Shown here: positions 25,407-34,907 of the stretch, piece after piece
Layout: every line of letters starts with the position of its first letter
How positions within the stretch are numbered: position 1 is the stretch's first letter
Assembly: GCA_965262505.1 (NCBI GenBank)
Contig: CBDHFM010000030.1
Span: forward strand, 3,286,001 to 3,350,000
DNA from: JACPPO01 sp965262505
GTDB taxonomy: Bacteria; Acidobacteriota; Vicinamibacteria; Vicinamibacterales; UBA2999
Direction of reading: 5' to 3'
DNA: 64,000 bases
Program-made: the position numbers and the translations under genes
Notes under the pieces: model-generated
Database searches by the model: none
The model's input: only the letters and a program-made list of their open reading frames with translations
What the model was told of the DNA's origin: nothing

Positions 25407-26646
25407 GTTCATCGAGCAGACCCTGGGCCGGTTCGACTATGTCCACCAAGGGAAGGCTGAGAAGGGTCTGCTCCGATGTTTTCTGGCCAAGGTGACCGGG
25501 CTGTCGCGCGCCCAACTCACCCGGTTGTTGGCCCAGCATCGGGTCACCGGGAGCATCGCCGACCGCCGCGGGGCGCCCCGACGGCCGTTCCCCCGCCGCT
25601 ACACGAGCATCGACATCGGGCTTCTCGCCGAGCTCGACCGGCTCCACGGCACCTTGTCCGGGCCGGCCACGCGCAAGCTCTGTGCGCGCGCCTACCATCG
25701 CTTTGGCGACCGCCGGTTCGAACGCCTGGCCGGCATCTCCAACGGCCACCTCTACAACCTGCGGCACTCGACCACGTATCAACGGCGCCGCGGAACCACC
25801 TCCACCCGGACGCGCCCAGTCCAGGTCGCCATTGGCGAGCGCCGTCGGCCGACGCCGTTCGGGCGCCCCGGCTATGTCCGGGTCGATTCCGTCCACCAAG
25901 CCGATCTGGATGACCTGAAAGGCCTGTACCACGTGAACTTGGTGGACGAGGTCACCCAGTTCCAGTTCATCGGCTCGGTCGAGCACCTCCATGCCGCGTG
26001 CCTGGCGCCGGTCCTCAGCGCCCTGCTCCGAGCCTTCCCCTTCACCCTCCACGGCTTTCACTCCGACAACGGCTCGGAATACGTCAACCGCACCGTCGCC
26101 GCGCTGCTCGAAGCCCTCCACATCGACGAGTTCACCAAGTCCCGAGCCCGACACACCAACGACAACGCCCTCGTCGAGAGCAAGAACGGCTCGGTCGTCC
26201 GCAAGCACCTCGGCTACGGCCACATCCCCAGCCGCCACGCCCAACGCGTCAACGACTTCACCCAGAACGTCCTCTCGCCCTATCTCAACTTCCACCGGCC
26301 CTGCTTCTTCCCCTCCGAGACCGTCGACGCCAAGGGCCGCCGCCGCAAGCGCTACCGCGACGCCGACATCATGACGCCCTATGAGAAGCTCAAGTCGCTC
26401 CCCGAGGCCGCCGTCTACCTCACCCCGGGGACCACCTTCCAACAGCTCGACGCCGTCGCCTTCGCCCTGAGCGACAATGATGCCGCGCGCGCCCTGTGCA
26501 CGAGGCACGCGCACGGCTATTCCGGTCTATTGACCCGGCTGCCTGACATGTCCGGCTCATCGATCCGCTTCAGGCTCATTTCTGGATTGAAAAGGACTCA
26601 CCCCACGATGAACCGCGAGAACAGATCCAGGATCGCCGCCAGATAG
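25407..26646 (+). pseudogene. IS481/rve-type transposase, N-terminally truncated
   Basis: From the IS3-D border the frame reads RFIEQTLGRFDYVHQGKAEKGLLRCFLAKVTGLSRAQLTRLL and continues through the integrase core: RVDSVHQADLDDL (D), GFHSDNGSEYVN (D) and TNDNALVESKNGSVVRKHLGY (E). The start codon and end sequence are missing because IS3-D inserted there. The last ~40 codons after ARALC look unrelated, so the right end is also damaged near the IS3-C junction. Confidence 0.8.
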
Positions 26647-27080
26647 AGCTTGCCGCTGCCGCCGATGACGAACTCCGTCGTGTCGCCGACCCACCGTTGA
26701 TTCGGCGCGGCCGCCGTGAAGTCGCGATCGAGCAGATTGGCTGCGACCGGCTGATCGTGATCGCTCATCGTCGTCACCTTGTAGCGCTTGCGGAGCCGCG
26801 CCTGCAGGCCCGCTTCCTGCATCAAGCGCACGACCCGTTTGCGGCTGACATGCTCGTGTTGCTCGAGGAGATCCTCGTGGACGCGCGGACTCCCGTAGCG
26901 CTGTGTGCTCTCGGCGAAGGACGCCCGCACCAGCACTCTCAGTCGACGGTCGTCGCGCGCATGCGTCGATTCCGGGCGCGCGCGCGACGCATAGAAGCCG
27001 CTGGGCGAGACGTGCAACGTCCGACAAAGTCTCGTGATCGGGAACTCGGCCTTCTCCGCCGCAATCCAGGCAAACGTCAC
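26598..27080 (-). pseudogene. IS3-family OrfB, element C copy 1, 3'-truncated
   Basis: Starts at GTG 27080 overlapping the orfA stop (GTGA). It reads TFAWIAAEKAEFPITRLCRTLHVS, then RYGSPRVHEDL, then NQRWVGDTTEFVIGG (first catalytic D), and stops matching the family after DLFSRFIVG. The second D and the E are absent. Confidence 0.85.
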
Positions 27081-27394
27081 GCCTGGTGTTTGGCGAAGAA
27101 GGCCGCGGCTTTTGTTAGGATGTCGCGCTCCATCCGTAGCTCGCGATTCTCCTTGCGCAGCCGCGCTAGCTCCGTGCGCTCTTCGGTCGTCAGGCCGGTC
27201 TTGCCCTGGCTCCGATCCGCCCGCGCCTGCCGCACCCAATTGCCCAGCGCCGACGGCGTCAGATCGAGCTCGCGGGCCACGGCCCCGATCGTCTTCCCCT
27301 CATCCAACACCAGCCGGACCGCGCCGACCATGAACTCCTCAGAGAACTGTCGGCGCGCTCGTCTCCCTGCCTGCTTTGATCCCATTCTGGCCAT
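27077..27394 (-). CDS. IS3-family OrfA, element C copy 1
   Basis: 105 residues with HTH (VRLVLDEGKTIGAVARELDLTPSALGNWVRQAR) and a coiled coil (LARLRKENRELRMERDILTKAAAFFAK). Identical to copy 2. The start chosen is MARMGSKQ, after GGTGG. Confidence 0.85.
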   Translation of the reverse strand: MARMGSKQAGRRARRQFSEEFMVGAVRLVLDEGKTIGAVARELDLTPSALGNWVRQARADRSQGKTGLTTEERTELARLRKENRELRMERDILTKAAAFFAKHQA

Positions 27395-27464
27395 CGTATC
27401 CACCTTTCGGACGATGTCCACGAAACCGGATCAGGCCCACCCCCCCCGGACCGACGGCAAAAGG

Positions 27465-30191
27465 CTAGGCGGTCGCCGATTTATGCGGAAGGTCGGCCTT
27501 TGCGATTTTCGTCCGAAGCTGCTTGATGCTCTTCTCCATGCGTTCGGCCAGCTCGCGCTCGTGCTTCAGCGTCTGGAGCGTGTTCTGCGCCTCCTGCATG
27601 GTGAAGTCGACACCGGCCATTTTCTCAGTCAGATTGTCGATGATCGACTTCTGCTCGACCAGTGTTTCGAGATTCACGTTCACGTCCTCGAGCAGGTTCG
27701 AGATGAGATTCGTTTTCGCCTGAACCTCGTCCACCGTCTCCTGTCGCCCTTCGATGGCGGCGATCTTCTCCGCGGTTTCCCGCGCTGTGGTCAGAAGATC
27801 GTTGATCTGACTCCGCACGGCAGCCACCTCGTCCCGGTGATCTGTCACGAACTGCAGGTCCGCCCGGCTGCGCGCGCTGATCTCGTGGACGCTGTCCACT
27901 TCGGTCTTGACGGCCCCCACCACCGCCTGTCGCTCGAGAATGCCCTTGATCGCCTGATCGAGGGTGCCGGCTTTGTCTGACAGCTCGGCCATCTTCGCTT
28001 CGACGAGCGCGACCTTCTTTTCCGAGAATGCGAGCTGGCCCTGCCGCTGTTCGATCTGCTTGTACATTGTTTCGGTGCGTTTGATCTGATCCTCGGTCGT
28101 TTCGGCGCGCGCCGCCGCGTCGCGCTGGTGTGTCTGAATGCGTGCGAGTTCTGAAACCAATTCGTCTTTGATGGCGGCGGCACGAGTCAGTTCGTCGTTC
28201 AGCGCCTGGGTCTGTTTCATTCGCGCGCTGGTCTCGCCGGCCAGCGCGCGGTTTGCTTCGACACATTCCGCCAGTCGGGTCTCCTGCTCGCGCAGGACAG
28301 CCTCGTCTTGCTGGATCTCCTTGACGCGGCTGTGAGCCGCCTCGATGCGCGCCTCGAGGGTGGACACGCGATTGGTGACGTGGAGAAGCTTTCGCTGCTG
28401 CGCCTCGACCGACTCAATCTTCTGCTCCGCGTCGAGGGTCCGCGCGAAAATCGAGTCACACTGACTCTTCAGGGTGTCGAGCTCGGAGCGGCGGGCGAGC
28501 TGCTCCGTCAGCTTACCGTCCACTTCGGCAGCAAGCGTGTGCATGCCGTCGATCCGGGCCTCCAGCTTGTCGACGAACTGCGTCCGAGCTGAAAGCCGAT
28601 CCATCTGGGTGGCCAGCTCACCGGTCAGTTCACCCAGCCGGGCCGTCTGCTGGATCCCCTCATCGGCCAGCGTCAGCTTTCCATTGATCGCGTTCAGCGT
28701 GGCGTCGAGCTGCGGCGTGCGAAGCATGAATGCCGTCATCCGCTCGCTGAAGGCTTCGAGCGCGTCGCGGTCGGCTGCCAGCTTGTCGCCAAGCCGGGCG
28801 ACCTGGGCGTGGGACTCGTGGAACTTATAAATGTCCCCGCGCAGCGTCTCGAGCTCCTGTCGCCCCTGCTTCAGCGTCTCCTGCTGCAGGGCCGTCCGTT
28901 TCGCCAGCTCCTCGACCTGCGCGAGACGGCCCTGCAGCATATCGAGTCCGGCCTGCTTCTTCGCTAGTTCATCTGCCTGCACAGAGAGTCCCTTGAAGCT
29001 CTGGTGCAGGACATCCGCCTTCTGGTTGAGCTGGGAGAGATTCCGCTCCTTGACGCCAAACGCCTCCATGCTGCCTTCGGCTTCCTTGACCGCGCCCTGC
29101 AGTGCGCGCAGCCGCAAGTCGAGCGCCCCTAATTCCTTCTTCTCGAGCGCAACGCGCTCGAGGGACGCGCGCAAGCCATCCACGAGCGCCCGCCCATCCT
29201 TTTCAAACCGCGCCGACTCGCGCGCCATGTCGTCGCGGGCCTTTGTCACCCCTTCGACCGTGGCGTTGGTCTGCTGGACGAGTGTCTCAATGCGGCCGAT
29301 GGTCTCCTCGCTGCGGTGGGCCTCCTTCGCGCCTTCGTTCAGCCGGTTGATCTGGACGTCCATGTTCCAGACCATTTCGTTCAGTCGCTTGGCTTCGACG
29401 ACGGCCCGTTCCACCGTCGATCGCTGGCTCTCGAGAGCCTTGGCCTTCTGTGAGACATGCTCGGCCATGGCGTTGAGGCCGGCAAGCTTCTCTTCGGTCG
29501 TCTTGCTCAGCTCCTGGAGCTGCATCAGCGGGCCGAGTTTCCGCTCCAGTTCCTTGACCGACTCCGCAGCCGCGACGGAATCCTCGCGCACTTCTTTGGA
29601 CGCGTCGCGCAGCCGCGCGTAGTCCTGCGATAGATGGCCGGCGGTACCGCGGAGCTGATCGAGCTCGGCCTTGACCACCGCGGCGGCGTCGATCGTGCTC
29701 TTGACCTCATCCTGCGTCTTGCGCAGTGCGGTCCGGGCCTCCTCCAGGGTGGCCTGCTCTCGCTTGAGGGCATCAATGCCTGCCTGGGTCTGGAGCATCT
29801 GCGACGAGAGGTGCTGGACGGACTGTCGGTGCTTCTGTAGATCACTGCCAGGAGCCACCAAGCCCTCCGCCTTCTGCTGAGCTTGCTCCGCGATCGCCAG
29901 CAGCGCCTGTATGCGCGCATCGATCTCCGCAAATGTCCGGGTTCGTTCCTCGAGGCCGGCGATGCGCTTGTCGACGTCAGTAACCTTCTGGCTCGTCGCG
30001 ACCGTCTTCGCGTCGAACTGCTCGAGCGTTTTGCCGATCTGGGCCACCTTCGAACCGCGCAGGGTAATCTGTGCGAGCATGGCATCGAGGACGCTTTGTT
30101 CTTCCTTCGCCGCCAGGATCAAGGCCTCGAAATCCGCAGCCTGCTTTTTCGTCCGGCTACCGCCCGTCAAATTCTTGAGTGCATCGAGCAT
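27465..30191 (-). CDS. very large coiled-coil protein, 908 aa
   Basis: Starts at the ATG at 30191 (MLDALKNLTGGSRTKK), which has a perfect AGGAGG seven bases upstream; an upstream in-frame start would place that site inside the gene. From residue ~30 to the end it is almost pure heptad-repeat helix (for example LEERTRTFAEIDARIQALL, ELERKLGPLMQLQELSK, LGELTGELATQMDRLSART), with no Walker motif, signal peptide, membrane span or cysteines. The composition resembles SMC/tropomyosin-like rods without a head domain. It is flanked by inverted IS3-C copies, both with their 5' ends facing it. Function unknown; scaffold, cytoskeleton-like filament or DNA-bridging are guesses. The frame is uninterrupted, which argues it is maintained. 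Confidence 0.85.
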   Translation of the reverse strand: MLDALKNLTGGSRTKKQAADFEALILAAKEEQSVLDAMLAQITLRGSKVAQIGKTLEQFDAKTVATSQKVTDVDKRIAGLEERTRTFAEIDARIQALLAIAEQAQQKAEGLVAPGSDLQKHRQSVQHLSSQMLQTQAGIDALKREQATLEEARTALRKTQDEVKSTIDAAAVVKAELDQLRGTAGHLSQDYARLRDASKEVREDSVAAAESVKELERKLGPLMQLQELSKTTEEKLAGLNAMAEHVSQKAKALESQRSTVERAVVEAKRLNEMVWNMDVQINRLNEGAKEAHRSEETIGRIETLVQQTNATVEGVTKARDDMARESARFEKDGRALVDGLRASLERVALEKKELGALDLRLRALQGAVKEAEGSMEAFGVKERNLSQLNQKADVLHQSFKGLSVQADELAKKQAGLDMLQGRLAQVEELAKRTALQQETLKQGRQELETLRGDIYKFHESHAQVARLGDKLAADRDALEAFSERMTAFMLRTPQLDATLNAINGKLTLADEGIQQTARLGELTGELATQMDRLSARTQFVDKLEARIDGMHTLAAEVDGKLTEQLARRSELDTLKSQCDSIFARTLDAEQKIESVEAQQRKLLHVTNRVSTLEARIEAAHSRVKEIQQDEAVLREQETRLAECVEANRALAGETSARMKQTQALNDELTRAAAIKDELVSELARIQTHQRDAAARAETTEDQIKRTETMYKQIEQRQGQLAFSEKKVALVEAKMAELSDKAGTLDQAIKGILERQAVVGAVKTEVDSVHEISARSRADLQFVTDHRDEVAAVRSQINDLLTTARETAEKIAAIEGRQETVDEVQAKTNLISNLLEDVNVNLETLVEQKSIIDNLTEKMAGVDFTMQEAQNTLQTLKHERELAERMEKSIKQLRTKIAKADLPHKSATA

Positions 30192-30673
30192 GATCGGCCC
30201 TCCTAATCGGCACAAATGAAAGCGCTAGGGCGCTTCTACCGGCGAAAGAATCTGAGATTTCCATTTTGGTCGCCGAGTCAGGACAGGGTTGCCGAGAACG
30301 ACAGTGCCCAGCAGTGCTGGCTTACAACCGTTTCGACGTGACTGTCGGGCCATGGACTGGTATGTGGCGACGTGAGTATAAGCCGAAGAGAGTGCTCGAC
30401 CGCCGCCGGAGAAACTCCGCCGACTGATTTGGAGGAAGCATGAACGCGGAAACGCCGCTCCCGGTCCCGGTGTAGACACCACAGCTCGGGTTAGTGAAAA
30501 CTCTCGTTCCCAGCCTCACTAAACGACCCATTTTTGTCAATCGTAACCGTGCCGATCCAGGACGACGATGACGTGCTGGATGGTTCGCGTCAGCATTACT
30601 CTCGCTGAGGTCCCGTTGACCGGAAAAGGGGAGTATAAGCTGGATTCAGAGGAAACATGACCTTCCAGTAGTT
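30192..30673. other. upstream region of the coiled-coil gene, no gene seen
   Basis: AT-richer than its surroundings, with only short frames lacking motifs. It contains a GAGATTTCCATTTTGG stretch (30254-30269) that recurs elsewhere in the window. The promoter of the coiled-coil gene should lie at its left end, but no convincing -35/-10 pair was picked out. Confidence 0.45.
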
Positions 30674-30736
30674 GGGGGGATGTCCCGACCGCTGTTGAAA
30701 CTCGGCGGCGGCTCGGGTGAGATTCTACGCGACGTG
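30674..30736. repeat. solo end of the IS256 element
   Basis: GGGGGGATGTCCCGACCGCTGT and the following ~40 bases match the left end of the IS256 element at 16121-16183 with a handful of differences. It is cut at 30735 by the 5' end of IS3-C copy 2. Confidence 0.8.
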
Positions 30737-31790
30737 GGCTTGATCCGGTTTCGTGGACATCGTCCGAAAGGTGGATACGATGGCCAGAATGGGATCAAAG
30801 CAGGCAGGGAGACGAGCGCGCCGACAGTTCTCTGAGGAGTTCATGGTCGGCGCGGTCCGGCTGGTGTTGGATGAGGGGAAGACGATCGGGGCCGTGGCCC
30901 GCGAGCTCGATCTGACGCCGTCGGCGCTGGGCAATTGGGTGCGGCAGGCGCGGGCGGATCGGAGCCAGGGCAAGACCGGCCTGACGACCGAAGAGCGCAC
31001 GGAGCTAGCGCGGCTGCGCAAGGAGAATCGCGAGCTACGGATGGAGCGCGACATCCTAACAAAAGCCGCGGCCTTCTTCGCCAAACACCAGGCGTGACGT
31101 TTGCCTGGATTGCGGCGGAGAAGGCCGAGTTCCCGATCACGAGACTTTGTCGGACGTTGCACGTCTCGCCCAGCGGCTTCTATGCGTCGCGCGCGCACCC
31201 GGAATCGACGCATGCGCGCGACGACCGTCGACTGAGAGTGCTGGTGCGGGCGTCCTTCGCCGAGAGCACACAGCGCTACGGGAGTCCGCGCGTCCACGAG
31301 GATCTCCTCGAGCAACACGAGCATGTCAGCCGCAAACGGGTCGTGCGCTTGATGCAGGAAGCGGGCCTGCAGGCGCGGCTCCGCAAGCGCTACAAGGTGA
31401 CGACGATGAGCGATCACGATCAGCCGGTCGCAGCCAATCTGCTCGATCGCGACTTCACGGCGGCCGCGCCGAATCAACGGTGGGTCGGCGACACGACGGA
31501 GTTCGTCATCGGCGGCAGCGGCAAGCTCTATCTGGCGGCGATCCTGGATCTGTTCTCGCGGTTCATCGTGGGGTGGGCCGTCAGTGCGAGCAACGACCGC
31601 CAGGTGACCATCAAGGCGCTCCAGATGGCGCTGAAGCGCCGCTGCCCCGACGCCGGCCTAGTGCACCACTCCGATCAGGGCTGCACCTATGCGAGCGAGG
31701 ACTATCAAGACGTGCTCGACACGCACGGTATTACGTGCAGCATGAGCCGCCGAGGCAATTGCTACGACTGTGAGCATGATGGCGTTGCCG
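30735..31790 (+). mobile_element. IS3-family element C, partial copy 2
   Basis: The 5' terminal repeat TGGGCTTGATCCGGTTTCGTGG begins at 30735 inside an IS256 end. orfA is complete; orfB is cut at its 3' end by the IS1380 element at 31791. Opposite orientation to copy 1. Confidence 0.88.
30780..31097 (+). CDS. IS3-family OrfA, element C copy 2
   Basis: 105 residues, same sequence as copy 1: HTH then leucine-zipper helix. Start MARMGSKQ preceded by GGTGG. It ends GCGTGA, overlapping the orfB GTG start. Confidence 0.85.
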   Translation: MARMGSKQAGRRARRQFSEEFMVGAVRLVLDEGKTIGAVARELDLTPSALGNWVRQARADRSQGKTGLTTEERTELARLRKENRELRMERDILTKAAAFFAKHQA

Positions 31791-31795
31791 CTTAG
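31094..31795 (+). pseudogene. IS3-family OrfB, element C copy 2, 3'-truncated
   Basis: Extends further than copy 1: first D in RWVGDTTEFV, second D in LVHHSDQGCTYASEDY, up to SMSRRGNCYDCE just before the catalytic E. The last ~50 residues with the E are replaced by the left end of IS1380 copy 2, so the enzyme is dead. Confidence 0.88.
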
Positions 31796-31995
31796 CCCGC
31801 ATTATTCACGAGTGACTGAGTTGCTCGTCGTGCAGGCGTTTTCGAGTGTGATGACGCAGATGGACGCTGGCGTCATGACGATTGAGGCGATGAGACGGCC
31901 GGTCGGTTGAGGCCACGGGGCCGGGGACCGGATCGGCGTGGTCGGGGGCGACACCTCCGGCGCGAGGACCGCGTGGTGGCGATGGCAGGAACGGG

Positions 31996-33369
31996 TTACG
32001 CGGGGGCGGCGCCGAGCGCGCGGGCGAGACGCGCCCACGAGACGGCGTCGGGATGGGATCGCGGGAAATGCAGGACGATCCGGCGGACCGACCGCACGAC
32101 CTGCACCCCGATCGTGATCAGCGCCTGCCGCAGCCGAGGGACTTGCGCCCCGCGGAGCGCGGTCCGGTCCGCATGGAGTTGCAGTTCTTGGAAGAGGACG
32201 AACGCGGCCGCCGTCAAGGTGACGCGCAACTGATTGGCCCAGAAGCGCGTACAGCTGGTGCGCCCGAAGGCGAGGGCGTGTTTCAGTTCCTTGAAGCGAT
32301 TCTCACTGTCGCCGCGGGCGCAATACACGTGGGTGTAGATCCACTCCGGCGTTTGGCGCAGATTCGTGATGACGAAACGCGGGTTATCGCGCGGCACTCG
32401 TCCGTGGTGCCACACCACTTCGGCTTTGATAATGGTGCGCCGGGGCACCGCCCAGGTGCCCGCCTGATACGCCGCCTCCGCATAGGCAGTCGCGGTCTCT
32501 TGGGTCGTGGCGACGACCGCCCGGAGCGGCGCGACCGCCGGCTCGGCGTGCCGCGTGAGGACCGCGTTGTTCCCCATGGCGACGACATACTCGACCCCGG
32601 CCGCCTCCAGGTGGTCAAAAATCTCCGGCGTAGCGAAGCCCCCATCCAGCCGCACGCGGAGCCGGGCACGGGGAAAGGCGCGCCAGAGTTTCGGGAGCAG
32701 CCGCTTCAGCAGCCCCACCGCGCCAGCCGTCCCCGCCGCGTTGCCCGGGCGGAGGATCGCGGCGACGAGGTACTGCCGTGCCTCATCGTCAAAGGTCAGG
32801 CTCGCCACGAGTGGCAAGTAGCACCAGTGATCATAGAAGCCATTGAAGAAGGTGAGTTGCTGCGCGCCGTGGGTCTCGTCTTCGGTGACATCGAGGTCGA
32901 TCGTGATCAGGCGAGCGCCCCGTCGCCGGCGGCGATGGCGGGCCAGCACCCGGTCGGCGAGCGCGTCGCTCATGGCGCGCAGCATCCGCGGGGCCGCCGT
33001 GCGCTCGAACCGCGAGATCGTCGGCTGCGACGCCAAGCGGCCGCCCTCGATCGGGTCGCGCCCCAGCAACAGTTTGTGGATCGGATCGTCGGCGAGTCGG
33101 TCAGCGTCATTGCCATCGGGATGGCCACACGCGATCGCGAAGACACGTTGCGCGATCAGATCGCTCACCCCGTGCGTCACGCGCGCCGACGCGCGCGCGT
33201 CGGGGACCGTCGCCGTGAGGGCGGCCAGCAGGCCGAGCCGTTGATCGGCGGCTTTAAGCAGCACCGCGCCGCCGTCCGAACTCGCGTGAGGCTGATCGAA
33301 CGTCGCCATCACGGGTCGGTCGAGCAGATCAGGAAACAGAACAGTCTGTGTTATCGTTTCGTCGTTCAA
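31996..33369 (-). CDS. IS1380-family transposase, copy 2
   Basis: 457 residues, the same protein as copy 1 (21744-23117) on the opposite strand, with the same TTG start and GGAGG. The gene is intact although the element's 5' end is split by IS481, so it could still act in trans on copy 1. Confidence 0.92.
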   Translation of the reverse strand: MNDETITQTVLFPDLLDRPVMATFDQPHASSDGGAVLLKAADQRLGLLAALTATVPDARASARVTHGVSDLIAQRVFAIACGHPDGNDADRLADDPIHKLLLGRDPIEGGRLASQPTISRFERTAAPRMLRAMSDALADRVLARHRRRRRGARLITIDLDVTEDETHGAQQLTFFNGFYDHWCYLPLVASLTFDDEARQYLVAAILRPGNAAGTAGAVGLLKRLLPKLWRAFPRARLRVRLDGGFATPEIFDHLEAAGVEYVVAMGNNAVLTRHAEPAVAPLRAVVATTQETATAYAEAAYQAGTWAVPRRTIIKAEVVWHHGRVPRDNPRFVITNLRQTPEWIYTHVYCARGDSENRFKELKHALAFGRTSCTRFWANQLRVTLTAAAFVLFQELQLHADRTALRGAQVPRLRQALITIGVQVVRSVRRIVLHFPRSHPDAVSWARLARALGAAPA

Positions 33370-33477
33370 ACCAAGCGCCTCCGTCGTGGAAAAGGTCCAT
33401 CAGCACGGCCTTTGTACCACGGGGAGGCGTTTGTGTTTCTACGCGATCGCGATCGCCTGTCGAGCCATAACTAGGTG

Positions 33478-34812
33478 TTACCGAGCGGTGCATCGTCGCG
33501 CCGTAACTTGGGTTACCGGAATCTGTGTTGAGAACAAGGCGTGTGGGCGCTGTGGGAAGCCGTGTTTTGTGCGGGTTTCCAACGCCCTGGTGGGCGCGTT
33601 TTTCGCGTCCACAGGTCGGGCAGCGTCCCCGCGCGGATTTTTCGCCGGCGCCGCAGGACTGACCCGCTGGTTGGCGAGGCGGTAGACGCCGGCCAGCCCT
33701 TGGTCGATCCGCTGCGCCAGGATGAACGGATCGAGACGCGCGCGGAGCTGTCTCAGCGCCCGGACCTGCGCCGGGGCGGCTTCGGCACACGCCTCCACGC
33801 GCTCGAGCGGCGTCCGCGGCGCGTCATAGCGGCGACGGAGGCGGGCGCCGACGCGGCGCTTCTCGACCAGCGTCACCGAGGGGAGAAACAGGTTCTGCAG
33901 CAGGCGCAGCTCCTCGTAGAGCCCATTGATCGCGGTGAGCGCCGGCGCCGAGTCATACCGCACGTAGCCCAGCAGCTTCCGCACGTGCGTCCAATTCTTC
34001 TGCTCGATGTGCGCGTTATCGTCCTTCTTGTACGGGCGCCCGCGAGTGAATTGGATGTCATGGTGCGTGCAATAGCGGCGGAGATGGTGATTGATGAACT
34101 CGGAGCCGTTGTCCGAATCGATCCCGCGCAACCGAAAGGGCATGGCTTGGCGCAAGTACTCCAAGCCTTCCTGGACGTGGTGCTGACTCTTGCCCATCAC
34201 CGCCCGCGTTTCCACCCAGGTCGTGAGGATATCGGTCACATTCAGTGAATAAATGAAGTCGCCGGCAGCGCGATCGCCCGAATGCGCCACGAGATCGATC
34301 TCGGTAAAGCCCGGCTCCTGCACGTCCCAGCGGTCCGTCTTCAGCGGAATCTGATGCTTGAGGAGCGTCCCAGGCTTCGTCCGGCCGTACTGCCGCGTCC
34401 GCAGCTCGCTCTTGAAGGCCCGCAGGCACCGATCCATCTGCCGCGGGCTCATCGACCGGAGCTTCTCGACAACCTCGCGGGGGATCCGCCACCGCCGACA
34501 TGCCCACGGCAGCCACGTGGGCAGCAAGGCCTGCAGCCGCAGAGACCACGGGTATCCGGCGGCCTCCCAGATTCGCCGCAACGTGCCCACGACCACCGGT
34601 CCATAGCGGACCGGCGGGCCCCCGCGGCGTCGTCGCCGCGGTCGCTCCGGCCGACGCAGCGACCGAATCACCGCCTTGCGGTGATAGCCCGTCACCTCAC
34701 ACACCTCATCCAACAGCTGGCCCTTCGTCGGCCGCGCCGCGTGCGCGTAGCGTTCCCGCATCCGTCCCAGATACTCGCGAATTGCTTGTGGTCCCACTCG
34801 GATTCTCCCCAT
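33478..34812 (-). CDS. IS481/rve-type transposase
   Basis: 444 residues from the ATG at 34812, chosen for the GGGAGG eight bases upstream. An N-terminal HTH region precedes the integrase core: GFTEIDLVAHSGD (D), RGIDSDNGSEFINHH (D) and KKDDNAHIEQKNWTHVRKLLGY (E). The last ~60 residues (Pro/Arg/Ala-rich) overlap the repeat at 33538-33630 and are probably element-end DNA read through to a stop. Confidence 0.88.
   Translation of the reverse strand: MGRIRVGPQAIREYLGRMRERYAHAARPTKGQLLDEVCEVTGYHRKAVIRSLRRPERPRRRRRGGPPVRYGPVVVGTLRRIWEAAGYPWSLRLQALLPTWLPWACRRWRIPREVVEKLRSMSPRQMDRCLRAFKSELRTRQYGRTKPGTLLKHQIPLKTDRWDVQEPGFTEIDLVAHSGDRAAGDFIYSLNVTDILTTWVETRAVMGKSQHHVQEGLEYLRQAMPFRLRGIDSDNGSEFINHHLRRYCTHHDIQFTRGRPYKKDDNAHIEQKNWTHVRKLLGYVRYDSAPALTAINGLYEELRLLQNLFLPSVTLVEKRRVGARLRRRYDAPRTPLERVEACAEAAPAQVRALRQLRARLDPFILAQRIDQGLAGVYRLANQRVSPAAPAKNPRGDAARPVDAKNAPTRALETRTKHGFPQRPHALFSTQIPVTQVTARRCTAR
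33538..33630 (+). repeat. transposon-end repeat, copy 2
   Basis: GTGTGGGCGCTGTGGGAA...CCCTGGTGGGCGCG...CGCGTCCACAGG...GGCAGCGTCC, matching 20046-20137. On the minus strand both copies can be read as a short RC-x-x-CGRE-containing peptide, so it may be an old coding tail. Confidence 0.65.
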
Positions 34813-34907
34813 CGCCATCCTCCCTGATGGGTAACCCGAGTTGTGGCGCGACGATAGGACGCCCGGTAACACTTAGCATGGCGCGATACGGATCGTTGAT
34901 GAATTAT

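Larger units (their letters stand above)
26598..27439 (-). mobile_element. IS3-family element C, partial copy 1
   Basis: Its 5' terminal repeat (TGGGCCTGATCCGGTTTCGTGG on the minus strand) is intact at 27439. orfA is complete, but orfB breaks off after FIVG at 26598, so the catalytic D and E and the other end are lost. An inverted partner lies at 30735-31790. Confidence 0.85.
33456..34890 (-). mobile_element. IS481-type element nested in IS1380 copy 2
   Basis: Imperfect inverted ends are readable: CCTGTCGAGCCATAACTAGG TGTTACCG on the left against the complement of CGGTAACACTTAGCATGGCGCGATACG on the right, followed internally by ATCGTCGCGCC and GGGTTACC blocks. The 5-bp target repeat GATCG is at 33451-33455 and 34891-34895. 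Confidence 0.82.

Noticed and set aside
28831..29622. 263-codon serine/arginine-rich frame opposite the coiled-coil gene
   Set aside because: Composition is that of an antisense shadow; the coiled-coil frame has the ribosome site and heptads.
31996..33474. Long open frame on the strand opposite the IS1380 transposase (473 codons)
   Set aside because: It is antisense to a clear transposase, has arginine-rich shadow composition, and the same frame appears opposite the other copy.
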